Numbered from the stretch's first letter, positions 10,732 through 22,264 are shown. The stretch is 64,000 nucleotides of DNA from Pandoraea horticolens (GCF_902459555.1 NZ_CABPSM010000019.1:16051-80050); one strand, 5' to 3'. The notes: generated by a model from the sequence alone, not told the origin. Translations and numbers: made by a program.

Positions 10732-12123
10732 CTAGTGCAGCAACTTCGACAGGTCATTGAAAAGTGCTACGGCGGAGAGCGCAAGGATGCAAACGATGCC
10801 CACTCGTTGCAGCGCGCTTTGCCACCGCTCGGAAACTGCCCGACCGGTTATCGCTTCGACCGCATAATATAACAGATAGCCACCGTCCAAAACTGGAATT
10901 GGTAACAGATTCAATACGCCAAGGCTAATGCTGACAAGCGCGAGAAAGGCAACGAAATAATCCAGCCCGAGTCTGGCCGAACGCCCCGCATAGTCTGCAA
11001 TCGTCACCGGCCCGCTCAAATTCTTCAGCGATGCCTGCCCGGTGATCATCTTTCCGAACATCCGCACGCTGAACGCCGTGACGTCCCACGTGCGCTGCGC
11101 ACCACGCCCAATCGCCTCGAATAACCCGTAACGCACCGTCACCGTGTCGACCTGACTGGCCAGCGCCGCACCGATCTTGCCAACGCGCGCCCCACCCGCC
11201 TCGGCCGGATCGACCTCCGCACTCGGTGTCAGCGTCATGTTGCGCAACGCACCGTCGCGCCGCACCGTGAGGGTCATCGGCTTACCTGGATGGGCACGCA
11301 CGGCGTCCACCAGGGCCTTCGCCGATCCGACGGGGCTACCGTCGATTGCAGTGATTTCGTCACCGACCCGCAACCCAGCAAGACCGGCGGCCCCGCCGGC
11401 CATCAGTTGCCCCACCTTGACGCGCGCCGACGGCACCAGCCCGAGGCGCTGCATGAAGTCCTGCTCGCCGTCGGCATCGAAATGCTGACCGGCGGCATCC
11501 AGCATGAACTCGGCACGACCGTCGCGGGTACGCGCCACCAGCGTGACGCGCTGTCCGTCGATCACCGGATCGACCAGACGCCAGCGAAGATCTTCCCAGG
11601 AACGCACGGGCGCTTCATCGCCAACCGCTTCGTCGGGACTGCCGCCGTTCTCGCGGACACCGGTAATCAGCTCACCACCGGACATGCCTGCGCGCGCCGC
11701 CAACGTCCCTGCCGCCGGCGGCGCAATACGCGCGATGGGCTCGGTCACGCCGGCCAGATTCAGACCCGCGTACAGCGCGATGGCAAGGAGGAAGTTTGCG
11801 ACCGGACCGGCCGCAACGATGGCAAAACGCTTGTAGACGGACTGCTGATTGAAGGCGCGCGCGCGATCTTCCGGCGCAACGATCTGCGTCTCGTCCCGTT
11901 CGTCGAGCATTTTGACGTAGCCACCAAGCGGCAAGGCGCAGACGGCCCACTCCGTGCGATCGCGGCCCATCGTCCACTTGAACAACGGCACGCCGAACCC
12001 GACCGAGAATCTCAGAACCTTAACGCCACACAGGCGTGCCACGGAGTAATGGCCCAACTCATGGAATACCACCAGCACGCCAATGGCGACGGCAAACGCG
12101 AGCAACGTGGTCAACAGAGTCAT
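10732..12123 (-). CDS. rseP: Site-2 zinc metalloprotease RseP
   Basis: Inner-membrane intramembrane protease that completes cleavage of anti-sigma factors in the envelope stress response. It is 463 aa. The zinc motif FHELGHYSVARL (HExxH, residues 21-25) lies in the first membrane segment, and NLLPIPVLDGGYLLYYAVEA supplies the LDG motif near the C-terminus. Two PDZ regions lie between; the second is visible as LRVGDEITAIDGSPVGSAKALVD. Location directly upstream of bamA ties it to outer-membrane homeostasis. No sigmaE-rseA pair is in the window. Confidence 0.96.
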   Translation of the reverse strand: MTLLTTLLAFAVAIGVLVVFHELGHYSVARLCGVKVLRFSVGFGVPLFKWTMGRDRTEWAVCALPLGGYVKMLDERDETQIVAPEDRARAFNQQSVYKRFAIVAAGPVANFLLAIALYAGLNLAGVTEPIARIAPPAAGTLAARAGMSGGELITGVRENGGSPDEAVGDEAPVRSWEDLRWRLVDPVIDGQRVTLVARTRDGRAEFMLDAAGQHFDADGEQDFMQRLGLVPSARVKVGQLMAGGAAGLAGLRVGDEITAIDGSPVGSAKALVDAVRAHPGKPMTLTVRRDGALRNMTLTPSAEVDPAEAGGARVGKIGAALASQVDTVTVRYGLFEAIGRGAQRTWDVTAFSVRMFGKMITGQASLKNLSGPVTIADYAGRSARLGLDYFVAFLALVSISLGVLNLLPIPVLDGGYLLYYAVEAITGRAVSERWQSALQRVGIVCILALSAVALFNDLSKLLH

Positions 12124-12168
12124 GAGCGAATTCGAGCCCCAGGGGACGTTACGACATACGCCTGAGCG

Positions 12169-13368
12169 TCAGGACGACGCAGGCGCCGGCAGCTTGGCGA
12201 CGATACCCGCTGCCAACTCGCGAGCACGACGATCGGCCTCGAGCACGACATCGAGCGAGGTGGCTTCGCCCACCGCGACGGCATCGAGCACTTGCTCCAC
12301 GACTTGCGCGATGGCGGTAAAGCGAATGCGTCCTTCCAGGAATGCCGCGACCGCAATCTCATTGGCGGCATTCAACAGTGCACCGGCTGTGCCGCCGCTG
12401 CGCAGCGTGTCGAACGCCAGACGCAGACACGGGAAACGGCGCAGATCCGGTGCTTCGAAAGTCAGTTTGCCGATATCGGCGAGATTGAGCCCCGTCACGC
12501 CCGACGTTACGCGATCAGGGAAAGCAAGCGCGTGAGCAATCGGCGTGCGCATATCGGGGTTGCCGAGCTGCGCGAGCGTCGAACCATCGGCATACGTCAC
12601 CATCGAGTGGATCACGCTCTGCGGATGAATCAGCACCTCGATCTTCTCGGGCGGCATGTTGAATAGCCAGCGGGCTTCGATCACCTCGAGCCCCTTGTTC
12701 ATCATGCTGGCGGAATCCACCGAAATCTTGCGGCCCATCACCCAGTTCGGATGCGCACACGCTTCGTCCGGTGTGACGTTCTCGAGCGAGGCCAGTTCGC
12801 GCTCGCGGAACGGGCCTCCCGAAGCCGTCAAGACCAGCTTTTCCACACCGCGTGTCGAAACCCGGTTTTCCCCGGCCACTTGCGGCAAGCACTGGAAGAT
12901 GGCGTTGTGCTCGCTGTCGAGCGGCAACAACGTGGCTCCCGCGCGCTCGGCCGTTGCCATGAACAGCGCACCGGAGAGCACAAGCGACTCCTTGTTCGCG
13001 AGCAGAATGCGCTTGCCGGCGCGAGCGGCGGCAAGGGTCGATTGGAGCCCGGCGGCACCGACAATGGCAGCCACGACCATGGTGACTTCAGACGCTTGCG
13101 CAATCTCGATCAACGCCTGCGGACCATAAGTCACTTCGACCTTCAGCCCGGCATCGGCCAGGCGCGCCGCAAGCGAGTGGGCGCCTTGCGCATCGGCCAC
13201 CACCGCCACCTTCGGGCGATGCGCGACACATTGCTCGAACAGGCGATCCAGATTGCGGTGCGCCGACAGCGCATAGACGGAGAATCGGTCGGGATGACGC
13301 CCCACCACATCCAGCGTGCTAACGCCGATGGAGCCGGTGGAGCCAAGAATAGAGAGATGTTGCGACAT
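12169..13368 (-). CDS. dxr: 1-deoxy-D-xylulose 5-phosphate reductoisomerase
   Basis: Second step of the MEP isoprenoid pathway: NADPH-dependent rearrangement and reduction of DXP to MEP. The N-terminus [18 protein letters not shown] is the nucleotide-binding motif. [33 protein letters not shown] and [20 protein letters not shown] carry the metal and substrate residues. [25 protein letters not shown] is also diagnostic. The frame runs upstream to 13755, but the ATG at 13368 gives 399 aa, matching E. coli (398). It starts 2 bp after cdsA and feeds the isoprenoid used by the neighbouring uppS. Confidence 0.97.
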   Translation of the reverse strand: MSQHLSILGSTGSIGVSTLDVVGRHPDRFSVYALSAHRNLDRLFEQCVAHRPKVAVVADAQGAHSLAARLADAGLKVEVTYGPQALIEIAQASEVTMVVAAIVGAAGLQSTLAAARAGKRILLANKESLVLSGALFMATAERAGATLLPLDSEHNAIFQCLPQVAGENRVSTRGVEKLVLTASGGPFRERELASLENVTPDEACAHPNWVMGRKISVDSASMMNKGLEVIEARWLFNMPPEKIEVLIHPQSVIHSMVTYADGSTLAQLGNPDMRTPIAHALAFPDRVTSGVTGLNLADIGKLTFEAPDLRRFPCLRLAFDTLRSGGTAGALLNAANEIAVAAFLEGRIRFTAIAQVVEQVLDAVAVGEATSLDVVLEADRRARELAAGIVAKLPAPASS

Positions 13369-13370
13369 GA

Positions 13371-14180
13371 TCAGACGAAGAGCAGAGCCAGTGGGAGCAC
13401 AGGAAGCAATGCGTCGATTCTGTCGAGCACCCCCCCATGGCCGGGCAGCAGCGCGCTGGAATCTTTTACACCGGCTTGCCGCTTGAGTTGAGATTCGAAC
13501 AGATCGCCCACGACCGAAAAAGCCACCAGCACCGTCAGCGCCAATGCGCCAAGTGCCAGGCCGAGCGTGTCTGCGAGATGAGAAACGATGGTCGGCGCCT
13601 GCAAGCCGCTCGCGAGCACCGCCGCAGCGGCCACGAGCACCAACAGCCATCCTCCGACAGCGCCTTCCCAAGACTTCCCGGGACTGATCGAGGGAGCAAG
13701 CTTGCGACGGCCGAACGCGCGACCGGCAAAGTAGGCGCCGGTATCGGCAAGCCAAACGATCACGAGTACCGAGAGAAGAAATGCCACGCCACGCTCACGC
13801 GCAAGACACAGCGCCTGCCACGCCGCAATCAGCAACACCGGGCCGGCGACGAGCAACAAACCGCGCCATGCTCCCTTGGTTGCGGGCTTACGCGCCAGCG
13901 TATAGGGTCCGGCCAGCAGCCAGAAGATGGCGGCGGGTTTGAGCCAGATCGACGAAAGTGTCCAGCCGCCCACCCATGTGAAGCCCACGCCCAGCAGCGC
14001 GAGTGCACCATAGAAGACGGCCCCCGCTCCGTTCAGACCAACGAGCCGCCCCCATTCCCAGCCGGCGGCGGCCACAATAACGGCAGCGAGCAATGCGAAC
14101 TGCGCCGGCGTACCGACGAAGATCACAGGCAAGAGAATGGCGAGAAGTACGACAGCGGTAATAACGCGTGTCTTGAGCAT
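13371..14180 (-). CDS. cdsA: Phosphatidate cytidylyltransferase
   Basis: Inner-membrane enzyme that makes CDP-diacylglycerol from phosphatidate and CTP, the branch point for all phospholipids. It is 269 aa, with about eight hydrophobic segments starting at [20 protein letters not shown]. The C-terminal CDS signature is visible: [20 protein letters not shown] followed by [11 protein letters not shown]. Overlap with the uppS stop is 1 bp (TGATG), suggesting coupled translation. Confidence 0.96.
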   Translation of the reverse strand: MLKTRVITAVVLLAILLPVIFVGTPAQFALLAAVIVAAAGWEWGRLVGLNGAGAVFYGALALLGVGFTWVGGWTLSSIWLKPAAIFWLLAGPYTLARKPATKGAWRGLLLVAGPVLLIAAWQALCLARERGVAFLLSVLVIVWLADTGAYFAGRAFGRRKLAPSISPGKSWEGAVGGWLLVLVAAAAVLASGLQAPTIVSHLADTLGLALGALALTVLVAFSVVGDLFESQLKRQAGVKDSSALLPGHGGVLDRIDALLPVLPLALLFV

Positions 14181-14962
14181 CAGGCGGATTGTCCCGAGGG
14201 GTTCTGAACTTGCGCACTGGTACGGCCGAAGCGGCGCTCGCGCTGTTGAAACTCGGCGACGGCCCGCTTGAGCGTATTGGCGTTGAAGTCCGGCCAGAAT
14301 TCTTCGGTGAAATATAGTTCAGTGTACGCCAGTTGCCAGAGCAGAAAATTACTGACGCGCTGGTCGCCGCCAGTTCGAATGAAAAGATCCGGCTCCGGCG
14401 CGTACGCCATGCTCAGGTAAGGCGCGAGATCGTCCTCGCTGAACGACGCCTCGAGCGCAGCCGCTCCGCCCTGCGCGACACGCGCGGCAGCGAGCTTCTG
14501 TGCGGCTTGCAGAATGTCCCATCGTCCACCGTAGTTGGCAGCGATGGTCAGCGTGAGACCTTTGTTGTCTCGCGTACGCTCTTCCGCCCGCTTGACCAGC
14601 TCCTGAATGCGCGGTTCGAACGCTTCAAGCGCACCGATCACACGCAGACGAATTCCATTACTGTGCAGCTTCCCCACCTCGCGCTCGAGCGCGAGGATGA
14701 AAAGCTGCATCAGCGTCGAGACCTCATCCTGCGGACGACGCCAGTTCTCGGAACTGAACGCGAACAGGGTCAGGTACTCGATGCCGAGTTCGGCACATGC
14801 CGTCACCGCTTCACGCACGGCATCGACGCCACGCTTATGCCCTGCGACGCGGGGCAATTTACGACTGGTAGCCCAACGCCCGTTGCCATCCATGACGATG
14901 GCGACGTGGCGCGGAATGCTCGCTGATTCGGGAACAGAGAGCGAAGAGCTGAGAAAACCCAT
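14180..14962 (-). CDS. uppS: Di-trans,poly-cis-undecaprenyl diphosphate synthase
   Basis: Cis-prenyltransferase that extends farnesyl diphosphate to the C55 carrier lipid used for peptidoglycan and LPS. It is 260 aa. The family blocks are clear: [13 protein letters not shown] with the catalytic Asp, [28 protein letters not shown], and the C-terminal [20 protein letters not shown] followed by [15 protein letters not shown]. It lies 64 bp after frr in the conserved frr-uppS-cdsA-dxr order. Confidence 0.97.
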   Translation of the reverse strand: MGFLSSSLSVPESASIPRHVAIVMDGNGRWATSRKLPRVAGHKRGVDAVREAVTACAELGIEYLTLFAFSSENWRRPQDEVSTLMQLFILALEREVGKLHSNGIRLRVIGALEAFEPRIQELVKRAEERTRDNKGLTLTIAANYGGRWDILQAAQKLAAARVAQGGAAALEASFSEDDLAPYLSMAYAPEPDLFIRTGGDQRVSNFLLWQLAYTELYFTEEFWPDFNANTLKRAVAEFQQRERRFGRTSAQVQNPSGQSA

Positions 14963-15026
14963 TGAGATACGGCGCGAGAGTCGAGCGCGAAAGTCGGCGG
15001 AGATCTTACGGTGAGTGCCTCGGCAC

Positions 15027-15587
15027 TCAGACCGTCATGATCTCGGCGTCTTTCTGCTTCACCAACTCGTCGATCTCGGCGACAAACTTGTCCGTGAGCT
15101 TCTGAACTTCGTCGCTGCCACGGCGCTCATCGTCTTCCGAGGCTTCCTTGTCCTTGACCAGCTTCTTGAGTTGCTCGTTGGCATCGCGGCGCAGATTACG
15201 CACGGCAACCTTGGCGGACTCGCCTTCCGACTTGACCAGCTTGGTCAGTTCGCGACGACGCTCTTCGGTCAGCATGGGCATCGGTACACGAATCAGATCG
15301 CCTTGCGTGGCGGGGTTCAGACCCAAGTCCGATTCGCGAATGGCCTTCTCGACCACGGGAACCATCTTCTTTTCCCACGGCTGCACGCCGATCGTACGAC
15401 TGTCTACGAGGTTCACGTTAGCGACCTGGGAGATGGGTACCATCGAGCCGTAGTAATCCACCTGCACGTGATCGAGCAGGCCGGCATGTGCGCGACCGGT
15501 ACGAATCTTCGCCAGGTTGTTCTTGAACGACTCGATCGAGCTTTTCATCTTTTGCTCGACATTTTTCTTGATGTCAGCAACGCTCAT
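15027..15587 (-). CDS. frr: Ribosome recycling factor
   Basis: tRNA-mimic protein that, with EF-G, splits post-termination ribosomes. The ATG at 15587 ([20 protein letters not shown]) has a strong GGAGG Shine-Dalgarno and gives 186 aa, the standard length; the open frame extends a few codons further without a good site. Family segments include [31 protein letters not shown] and the C-terminal helical [20 protein letters not shown]. It follows pyrH by 86 bp. Confidence 0.97.
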   Translation of the reverse strand: MSVADIKKNVEQKMKSSIESFKNNLAKIRTGRAHAGLLDHVQVDYYGSMVPISQVANVNLVDSRTIGVQPWEKKMVPVVEKAIRESDLGLNPATQGDLIRVPMPMLTEERRRELTKLVKSEGESAKVAVRNLRRDANEQLKKLVKDKEASEDDERRGSDEVQKLTDKFVAEIDELVKQKDAEIMTV

Positions 15588-15673
15588 GACAACCTCCAAA
15601 CCTTGAATTGTTACGCAAAACGTAAATGACACGGCGTTGGCGCACCATTACGCGCCAACGCCGCAATTTGAGC

Positions 15674-16387
15674 TCAAACGTGGACGAGCGTTCCCTCGTC
15701 TTCGCCGAGGATAACGTGCTTGAGCGCGCCCGGCTTCACAATCGAGAAAACGCGCACCGGCATCTTCTGATCGCGGCACAGCGCGAAAGCAGTCGCGTCC
15801 ATGACCTGCAGGTTCTTCGAAATGGCCTCATCGAAGCTGATGGTCGAATACTTTACCGCGTTGGGGTCCTTCTTGGGGTCAGCCGAGTACACGCCATCGA
15901 CCTTGGTCGCCTTGAGCACCACTTCGGCGCCGACTTCCGAGCCGCGCAGCGCAGCCGCCGTGTCGGTCGTGAAAAACGGGTTGCCCGTACCTGCGGCGAA
16001 AATCACGACTTTGCCCTCTTCGAGCTGACGGATCGCACGCGGGCGGATGTACGGTTCAACGACCTGATCCATGCGCAGCGCGGACTGTACACGCGCCTCG
16101 ATACCGGCGTGACGCATGGCATCTTGCAGCGCCAGGGCGTTCATCATGGTGGCCAGCATGCCCATATAGTCGGCAGTCGCACGATCCATACCGGCGGCTC
16201 CGCCAGCCACACCCCGGAAAATATTGCCACCGCCGATCACGACGGCCAATTGCGTGCCCAGGCGAACGACTTCGGCAATATCGCCAACCATGCGCTCGAT
16301 GGTCGCACGATTGATGCCGAATGCATCATCACCCATGAGGGCTTCACCAGAGAGCTTGAGAAGTACGCGTTTGTAAGGAGTAGACAT
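15674..16387 (-). CDS. pyrH: Uridylate kinase
   Basis: Phosphorylates UMP to UDP with ATP in pyrimidine nucleotide synthesis; a hexameric amino-acid-kinase-fold enzyme. The N-terminus [36 protein letters not shown] and the segment [20 protein letters not shown] are characteristic. The ATG at 16387 (MSTPYKRV) gives 237 aa, as expected; the frame is open to 16453. It lies in the conserved rpsB-tsf-pyrH-frr cluster. Confidence 0.97.
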   Translation of the reverse strand: MSTPYKRVLLKLSGEALMGDDAFGINRATIERMVGDIAEVVRLGTQLAVVIGGGNIFRGVAGGAAGMDRATADYMGMLATMMNALALQDAMRHAGIEARVQSALRMDQVVEPYIRPRAIRQLEEGKVVIFAAGTGNPFFTTDTAAALRGSEVGAEVVLKATKVDGVYSADPKKDPNAVKYSTISFDEAISKNLQVMDATAFALCRDQKMPVRVFSIVKPGALKHVILGEDEGTLVHV

Positions 16388-16485
16388 GACGGTCCTTAAG
16401 AAGTCTGGTCGGGCACTGTTGGGGTATTCTGGATGAAACAACGGGGACGGCACCGCCGCCCCCGGATACTGCGATACTGCGCGAA

Positions 16486-17367
16486 TTACGACTGCTTAGC
16501 AGCGGCCACTTGTGCGGCCACTTCGGCAGCGAAGTCGTCCTGCTTCTTCTCGATGCCTTCGCCAACCACGAACATGGTGAAGCCCTTGACCAACGTGTTG
16601 TTGGCCTTGAGCATCTGCTCGACGGTCGACTTATCGTCCTTCACATAAGCTTGGTTGAACAGCGAGACTTCCTTCAGGAACTTCTGCACGCTGCCTTCCA
16701 CCATCTTGGCGACGATCTCTGCCGGCTTGCCCGATTCGGCAGCCTTCTCGGCAGCGACCTTACGCTCCTTCTCGATCAGTTCCGGCGAGACCTGATCGCC
16801 CGACACGGCCACCGGCTTCATGGCGGCGATGTGCATGGCGACGTTCTTGCCCACTTCAGCGTCAGCGCCTTCGTACTCGACGACCACGCCGATACGCGTG
16901 CCGTGCAGGTACGCAGCCAGCTTGCCCGACGTCTCGTAACGCTGGAAGCGACGGATCGTCATGTTTTCACCGATCTTGCCGATCAGGTCGGCACGCACCT
17001 GCTCGACGGTCTTGCCTTCGAGGGGCAGCGCCGACAGCGCCGCCACGTCGGCCGGGTTGTGCTCGGCGACCAGCTTGGCCACGTCGTTGGCGAACTTCAG
17101 GAAGTCGTCGTTCTTCGAGACGAAGTCGGTTTCGCAGTTGATTTCGACAACGGCACCCTTGCCGCCATCGATGTAGGCAGCGATCACGCCTTCTGCCGTA
17201 ATACGGCTGGCGGCCTTGCTGGCCTTGCTACCCAGCTTGACACGCAGGATTTCTTCAGCACGGACCATGTCGCCGTCGGCTTCGGTCAGCGCCTTCTTGC
17301 ATTCCATCATCGGCGCATCGGTCTTGGCGCGCAGTTCGCCCACCATTGCTGCAGTAATTGCCGGCAT
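16486..17367 (-). CDS. tsf: Elongation factor Ts
   Basis: Guanine-nucleotide exchange factor for EF-Tu. The N-terminal domain carries [59 protein letters not shown] and [20 protein letters not shown] are family blocks of the core and dimerisation regions. The ATG at 17367 (MPAITAAMV) gives 293 aa; the upstream open frame lacks similarity. It is separated from rpsB by 154 bp that contain a terminator-like hairpin. Confidence 0.97.
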   Translation of the reverse strand: MPAITAAMVGELRAKTDAPMMECKKALTEADGDMVRAEEILRVKLGSKASKAASRITAEGVIAAYIDGGKGAVVEINCETDFVSKNDDFLKFANDVAKLVAEHNPADVAALSALPLEGKTVEQVRADLIGKIGENMTIRRFQRYETSGKLAAYLHGTRIGVVVEYEGADAEVGKNVAMHIAAMKPVAVSGDQVSPELIEKERKVAAEKAAESGKPAEIVAKMVEGSVQKFLKEVSLFNQAYVKDDKSTVEQMLKANNTLVKGFTMFVVGEGIEKKQDDFAAEVAAQVAAAKQS

Positions 17368-17470
17368 ATCGTTACTCCTGTATATCGAATCAGTCGGGAG
17401 AGGATGGCGCCCGAACGGCCGCACTGCCCGCTCACGGCGCCCCGCGCACCCGACGCGGGGAAATCGGACT

Positions 17471-17503
17471 AAAAAAAAGGGGCGCCACAAGCAGCCCCCT
17501 TTG
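17471..17503 (-). terminator. Attenuator-like hairpin between rpsB and tsf
   Basis: Read on the minus strand, AAAGGGGGC, a short loop region and GCGCCCC can pair, followed by an unbroken run of eight T. This is a typical intrinsic terminator shape with one bulge. It lies between two co-directional genes, so partial termination that lowers tsf relative to rpsB is the natural reading. A similar rpsB-tsf intergenic attenuator is known in E. coli. Its efficiency here cannot be judged by eye. Confidence 0.6.
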
Positions 17504-17521
17504 TTACGCAGCGGTGGCCGC

Positions 17522-18271
17522 TTACGCCTCTTCGTTCACTTCGACGAACTCGTCGCCATCACCGCGAACGGCTTCCACGACTTCCTTGACGGCGTTTGCA
17601 CGGCCTTCGAGGATCGCATCGGCAACGCCTTGCACGTACAGCTCAACCGCCTTGCTCGAGTCATCGTTACCCGGGATGACGTAGTCAACGCCGTCCGGCG
17701 AGTGGTTCGTATCGACCACGGCGATCACCGGAATGCCCAGCTTGTTGGCTTCGGTGATGGCAATCTTGTGGTAACCAACGTCGACGACGAAGATGGCGTC
17801 GGGCATGCCGCCCATTTCCTTCACGCCACCGATCGACTTCTGCAGCTTGGCCATTTCACGATCGAACAGCAGCGCTTCCTTCTTGCTCATGCGCTCTTGC
17901 TCGCCGGCTTCCAGAGCCTGTTCCATGTCCTTGAGCTTCTTGATCGACGACTTCAGCGTCTTGAAGTTCGTCAGCATGCCGCCCAGCCAACGGTTGTTGA
18001 CGAAAGGCATACCGGCGCGGCCTGCGGCTTCCGCCACGATTTCACGCGCTTGACGCTTCGTGCCCACGAACAGGATCGTGCCGCGGTTTGCTGCCAGTTG
18101 ACGCACATACTTCAGTGCGTCCTGGTACATCGGCAACGTCTTTTCGAGGTTGATGATGTGAATCTTGTTGCGATGGCCGAAGATATACGGGGCCATCTTG
18201 GGGTTCCAGAAACGGGTTTGGTGACCAAAGTGGACGCCCGCTTCCAGCATCTGACGCATCGTGACAGACAT
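17522..18271 (-). CDS. rpsB: 30S ribosomal protein S2
   Basis: Small-subunit ribosomal protein, 249 aa. The N-terminus [20 protein letters not shown] with WNPKM is the S2 signature. [36 protein letters not shown] and [19 protein letters not shown] follow, with the second S2 signature [20 protein letters not shown]. The acidic C-terminus ([10 protein letters not shown]) is usual. It is the first gene of the long minus-strand cluster, behind a strong promoter and a leader of about 280 nt. Confidence 0.98.
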   Translation of the reverse strand: MSVTMRQMLEAGVHFGHQTRFWNPKMAPYIFGHRNKIHIINLEKTLPMYQDALKYVRQLAANRGTILFVGTKRQAREIVAEAAGRAGMPFVNNRWLGGMLTNFKTLKSSIKKLKDMEQALEAGEQERMSKKEALLFDREMAKLQKSIGGVKEMGGMPDAIFVVDVGYHKIAITEANKLGIPVIAVVDTNHSPDGVDYVIPGNDDSSKAVELYVQGVADAILEGRANAVKEVVEAVRGDGDEFVEVNEEA

Positions 18272-18554
18272 GTGATTCTCCGTGAGGGTTAGGTCTTAGA
18301 CCGGCTGCCGTACCCGTTTCGCCAGACTGCCATACAGCTTTGCATGGCCCGCCCGGGAAGATCGGGCACCCTGGGTGCGCCGGCCCGCGATTTCAAGATT
18401 TCCAAGCCGATGACGACATTTGCCACCCGACACCTCACCGGGCGCAGCGCCATCCGGCACCACATTGGGGCAAAAATGCCCACAAATCCCGGTGAAGACC
18501 CTTGAAAACCAAGGGAAAACCCTCGGCCTTATTAGCAACTCGTCCTCGACTTAG
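18272..18554 (-). promoter_or_regulatory. Long 5' leader of rpsB
   Basis: About 280 nt lie between the predicted start of transcription (near 18554) and the rpsB ATG at 18271, with no convincing ORF. E. coli rpsB-tsf is autoregulated by S2 through a structured leader. A comparable role here is inference: I did not recognise the gamma-proteobacterial consensus. Confidence 0.35.
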
Positions 18555-18560
18555 CCCGAG

Positions 18561-18590
18561 ATTATAGCATTGCACCACGCCAGCGCTCAA
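18561..18590 (-). promoter_or_regulatory. Sigma70-type promoter for the rpsB operon
   Basis: On the minus strand a perfect TATAAT (18566-18561) is preceded by TGC, an extended -10 element. TTGAGC (18590-18585) stands 18 bp upstream as the -35. This is the best promoter match seen in the window and points toward rpsB, the first gene of a major operon. Confidence 0.7.
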
Positions 18591-18789
18591 GCGGCGTGTG
18601 AACTCGTGATGACAAGCCGGAAACGCCCGGTTCGCGCGGCATTCGACCCGATTCGCTCTGCAGCCCGCCCACCACCCGGAACATCGGCAATTCATTGTCG
18701 GAACGCTCCGAAATCCGCGCCAGACGGGGCGAAAACCGTCCATTGGTGCGATAATGCGGCACTGTTTATGCAACTTGTCCGATTCAGCA

Positions 18790-19617
18790 ATGGCCATCAC
18801 TCTCAAGAATGCCCACGACATTGAAATGATGCGCGTCGCCTGTCGACTGGCCAGCGAAGTGCTCGATTTCATTACGCCGCACGTGCACGCCGGCGTCTCC
18901 ACCGGGGAACTCGACCGCCTCTGCCATGAGTACATGATCAAGGAACAGGGCACCGTACCGGCGCCGCTGAATTACCAACCGCCGGGCTATCCGCCCTACC
19001 CCAAGGCCACCTGCATCTCGGTCAACGATGTGATCTGCCACGGCATTCCCGGCGACAAGGTGCTCAAGAACGGCGATGCGCTCAATATCGACATCACCGT
19101 CATCAAGGATGGCTACTTCGGCGACACCAGCCGGATGTTCATCGTCGGCGAAGGCTCGATCCTCGCCAAGCGCCTGACGCAAGTCACGTATGAATGCATG
19201 TGGCTCGGCATCAATCAGGTACGCCCGGGCGCGCATCTTGGCGATATCGGTCAGGCGATTCAAACCCACGCCGAAGCCCAGGGCTATAGCGTGGTGCGCG
19301 AATACTGCGGCCACGGCATCGGCCAGGTATTTCACGAGGATCCGCAGATTCTGCATTACGGTCGGCAGGGCACCGGGCTCGTGCTGCAAACCGGGATGAT
19401 TTTCACTATCGAGCCGATGATCAACGCCGGTAAGCGCGAGATTCGAACGATGCCCGACCAATGGACGGTCAAGACACGCGATCGCAGCCTGTCGGCGCAG
19501 TGGGAGCACACCGTGCTGGTGACGGAGACGGGGCACGAAGTGCTAACGCACTCGGCGCTGACGCCCCCGCCGCCGCCCGGCTCGTCGTACGTAACATCAT
19601 TCGCGGCAGCAGCCTGA
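18790..19617 (+). CDS. map: Methionine aminopeptidase, type I
   Basis: Metalloenzyme that removes the initiator Met from nascent proteins. The ATG at 18790 ([20 protein letters not shown]) gives 275 aa; the longer frame from 18754 adds 12 unrelated residues. Pita-bread-fold metal ligands are in view: [20 protein letters not shown] (two Asp), [18 protein letters not shown] (His), MIFTIEPMI (Glu) and [15 protein letters not shown] (Glu). It is divergent from rpsB, a common proteobacterial arrangement. A GATAAT at 18750 may be its -10. Confidence 0.97.
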   Translation: MAITLKNAHDIEMMRVACRLASEVLDFITPHVHAGVSTGELDRLCHEYMIKEQGTVPAPLNYQPPGYPPYPKATCISVNDVICHGIPGDKVLKNGDALNIDITVIKDGYFGDTSRMFIVGEGSILAKRLTQVTYECMWLGINQVRPGAHLGDIGQAIQTHAEAQGYSVVREYCGHGIGQVFHEDPQILHYGRQGTGLVLQTGMIFTIEPMINAGKREIRTMPDQWTVKTRDRSLSAQWEHTVLVTETGHEVLTHSALTPPPPPGSSYVTSFAAAA

Positions 19618-19699
19618 GCATTCATATCGTCCGGCCGCCTGCCGAACGGGCGGCCACCCACCCGGCCTGGCTCATTACTTACATACTCAGGAAGCCGTC

Positions 19700-22264
19700 A
19701 TGCACGCGCGTGCGCACGCCCCTTCTCCGTTACGTCAGGCCCTCAAGGAACGCAAGGCCGAGCTTGTCGAACGCTTTTCCGCGCACGGCAAAATCGACAC
19801 CCTGTTGCACGGCATGTGTCAGGCCGTCGATCAGGCCATGCGCGAAGCATGGGCCGAGTGTCAGATGCCCGACAATCTCGCGCTCGTGGCAGTCGGCGGC
19901 TATGGACGCGGCGAACTGTATCCGCACTCGGACGTCGACATTCTCCTGTTGCATCGGAACGCCGAGGGAGCGGCGCTCACGTCGCACGTAGAGCCGTTCA
20001 TCGGCTTCCTTTGGGACATCGGACTCGAAATCGGCTCGTCGGTGCGTACGGTCGACGAGTGCATCACCGAAGCGCACGCCGACGTTACGGTGCAAACGAG
20101 CCTGCTCGAAGCGCGGCTTTTGACGGGCAACCGTGCCTTGTTCGACGAATTCGAACAACGCTTTTCGGCAGACCTGGATCCGCGCGCATTTTTCCGCAGC
20201 AAGCAACTGGAAATTCGTCAGCGTCATGCAAAATATCAGGACACTCCATACAGCCTCGAACCGAATTGCAAGGAAAGCCCCGGCGGTCTGCGCGATCTGC
20301 AGGTCATTCTCTGGATGACGAAGGCGGCGGGCCTTGGCAATAGCTGGTCGGAACTGTTCGCACGGGACTTGCTGACCGATCGCGAACTGAAGGAATTGCG
20401 CCGCAACGAACAATTCCTGAAGGGGCTGCGGGCACGGCTTCACTTGCTCGCACGGCGGCGTCAGGATGTGCTCGTGTTCGACATGCAGACATCGCTCGCG
20501 CAGAGTCTGGGCTTCAACGCGACAACGACCAAGCGCGCCAGCGAGCAACTGATGCGCCGCTACTACTGGGCGGCGAAGGCCGTCTCCCAGCTCAATACGG
20601 TGCTGCTGCTCAACGTCGAGGCTCGCCTGTTCCCGCAGACCAGCGGCGTCACCCGTGTGATCAACGAGCGTTTCGTCGAGAAGCAGGGAATGATCGAGAT
20701 CGTGGATGACGAGTTGTACCAACGTCATCCGAACGCGATCCTCGAGACATTCCTGCTATATGAGCAGGTCGTGGGCGTGAAAGGGCTGTCGGCGCGGACG
20801 CTACGGGCGCTGTACAATGCCCGCGAATTGATGGATGCGCAATGGCGCGCCGATGCCGAGAACCGCCGCACGTTTCTTGCAATTCTTCAGCAACCGCAGG
20901 GCATCACGCATGCCTTGCGCCTGATGAATCAGACGAGCGTGCTTGGCCGGTATCTGATCAACTTCCGTCGCGTGGTCGGACAGATGCAGCACGATCTGTA
21001 TCACGTGTACACGGTCGATCAGCACATCCTGATGGTCGTGCGCAACATCCGCCGGTTTGCCGTGGCAGAACACACGCACGAGTACCCGTTCTGCAGCCAG
21101 TTGATCGCGAACTTCGACAGGCCATGGGTACTGACGATTGCGGCCCTCTTCCACGACATTGCGAAAGGCCGTGGCGGCGATCACTCCACACTCGGCATGG
21201 CCGACGCGCGACGTTTCTGCACGCGTCACGGCATCGACAAGGAAGATACCGAGCTGATCGTCTGGCTTGTCGGTGAGCATCTGACGATGAGCACCGTCGC
21301 GCAAAAGCAGGACACGACCGACCCCGAGGTCATCCGGCGTTTTGCGGAAAAGGTCGGTAACGAACGGCGTCTGACAGCGCTGTATCTTCTGACGGTCGCC
21401 GATATTCGCGGCACCAGCCCCAAAGTCTGGAACGCCTGGAAGGGCAAGCTGCTTGAAGACCTTTATCGGCTTACCTTGCAGGTGCTGGGCGGTGCGAACC
21501 CTGATCCGCATTCGCAGTTGAAAACGCGAAAAGAGGAAGCACTCGGGCTGCTGCGACTGTACACCGTGCCTGAGCGCGCGCAGGAAGCGCTCTGGAACAC
21601 ACTCGACGTTGCGTACTTCCTGCGCAACGATCCGGCGGACGTCGCATGGCAGACGCGTCATTTGTGGCGACACGTCGACAGCGCCGTCCCGATCGTCAAG
21701 GCGCGCCCGTCGCCGATTGGCGAAGGGCTTCAGGTCATGGTGTACGTGCGCGATCAGGTCGATCTGTTCGCTCGCATATGCGGCTATTTCGAGCGCAAGG
21801 GGCTGTCGATTCTCGATGCCAAGGTGCACACGACCAGCCACGGCTTCGCACTGGATAGTTTCCTGTTGACGGACCCAGGCCTCGATACCAGCTACCGTGA
21901 CATCATCAATCTGGTGGAAAGCGAGTTGGTGTCGTTGCTCACGCGCATCGAGCCTCTGGCGGAGCCGAACAAAGGACGGTTGCCACGACGTTCGCGTAGC
22001 TTCCCGGTCACGCCGCGCGTCGATTTGCGGCCTGACGAACGTGGCCAGTATTACCTGCTGTCGGTGTCGGCTAACGACCGCACCGGCTTGCTCTATGCGG
22101 TCGCTCGCGTACTTGCGCGTCATGGCGTGAGCGTGCGTACCGCCCGCATCAATACCCTCGGCGAACGTGTCGAAGATACGTTCCTGCTTGATGGCAGCCG
22201 TTTGCAGGACAATCGCCTGCAAATTGCCGTCGAGACCGAATTACTAGAAGCATTGGAACCATGA
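19700..22264 (+). CDS. glnD: Bifunctional uridylyltransferase/uridylyl-removing enzyme GlnD
   Basis: Nitrogen sensor that uridylylates PII proteins under low glutamine and de-uridylylates them under high glutamine. It is 854 aa. The nucleotidyltransferase motif [19 protein letters not shown] lies at residues 66-84. A central helical region ([20 protein letters not shown]) follows. The HD phosphohydrolase motif [14 protein letters not shown] is near residue 484. Two C-terminal ACT domains bind glutamine, starting near 677 ([19 protein letters not shown]) and 783 ([20 protein letters not shown]). The PII genes are not in the window. The stop overlaps the next gene by 4 bp (ATGA). Confidence 0.97.
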   Translation: MHARAHAPSPLRQALKERKAELVERFSAHGKIDTLLHGMCQAVDQAMREAWAECQMPDNLALVAVGGYGRGELYPHSDVDILLLHRNAEGAALTSHVEPFIGFLWDIGLEIGSSVRTVDECITEAHADVTVQTSLLEARLLTGNRALFDEFEQRFSADLDPRAFFRSKQLEIRQRHAKYQDTPYSLEPNCKESPGGLRDLQVILWMTKAAGLGNSWSELFARDLLTDRELKELRRNEQFLKGLRARLHLLARRRQDVLVFDMQTSLAQSLGFNATTTKRASEQLMRRYYWAAKAVSQLNTVLLLNVEARLFPQTSGVTRVINERFVEKQGMIEIVDDELYQRHPNAILETFLLYEQVVGVKGLSARTLRALYNARELMDAQWRADAENRRTFLAILQQPQGITHALRLMNQTSVLGRYLINFRRVVGQMQHDLYHVYTVDQHILMVVRNIRRFAVAEHTHEYPFCSQLIANFDRPWVLTIAALFHDIAKGRGGDHSTLGMADARRFCTRHGIDKEDTELIVWLVGEHLTMSTVAQKQDTTDPEVIRRFAEKVGNERRLTALYLLTVADIRGTSPKVWNAWKGKLLEDLYRLTLQVLGGANPDPHSQLKTRKEEALGLLRLYTVPERAQEALWNTLDVAYFLRNDPADVAWQTRHLWRHVDSAVPIVKARPSPIGEGLQVMVYVRDQVDLFARICGYFERKGLSILDAKVHTTSHGFALDSFLLTDPGLDTSYRDIINLVESELVSLLTRIEPLAEPNKGRLPRRSRSFPVTPRVDLRPDERGQYYLLSVSANDRTGLLYAVARVLARHGVSVRTARINTLGERVEDTFLLDGSRLQDNRLQIAVETELLEALEP

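Noticed and set aside
20801..22222. Minus-strand open frame of 473 codons opposite glnD
   Set aside because: glnD has intact catalytic and ACT domains on the other strand; the antisense product has no domain.
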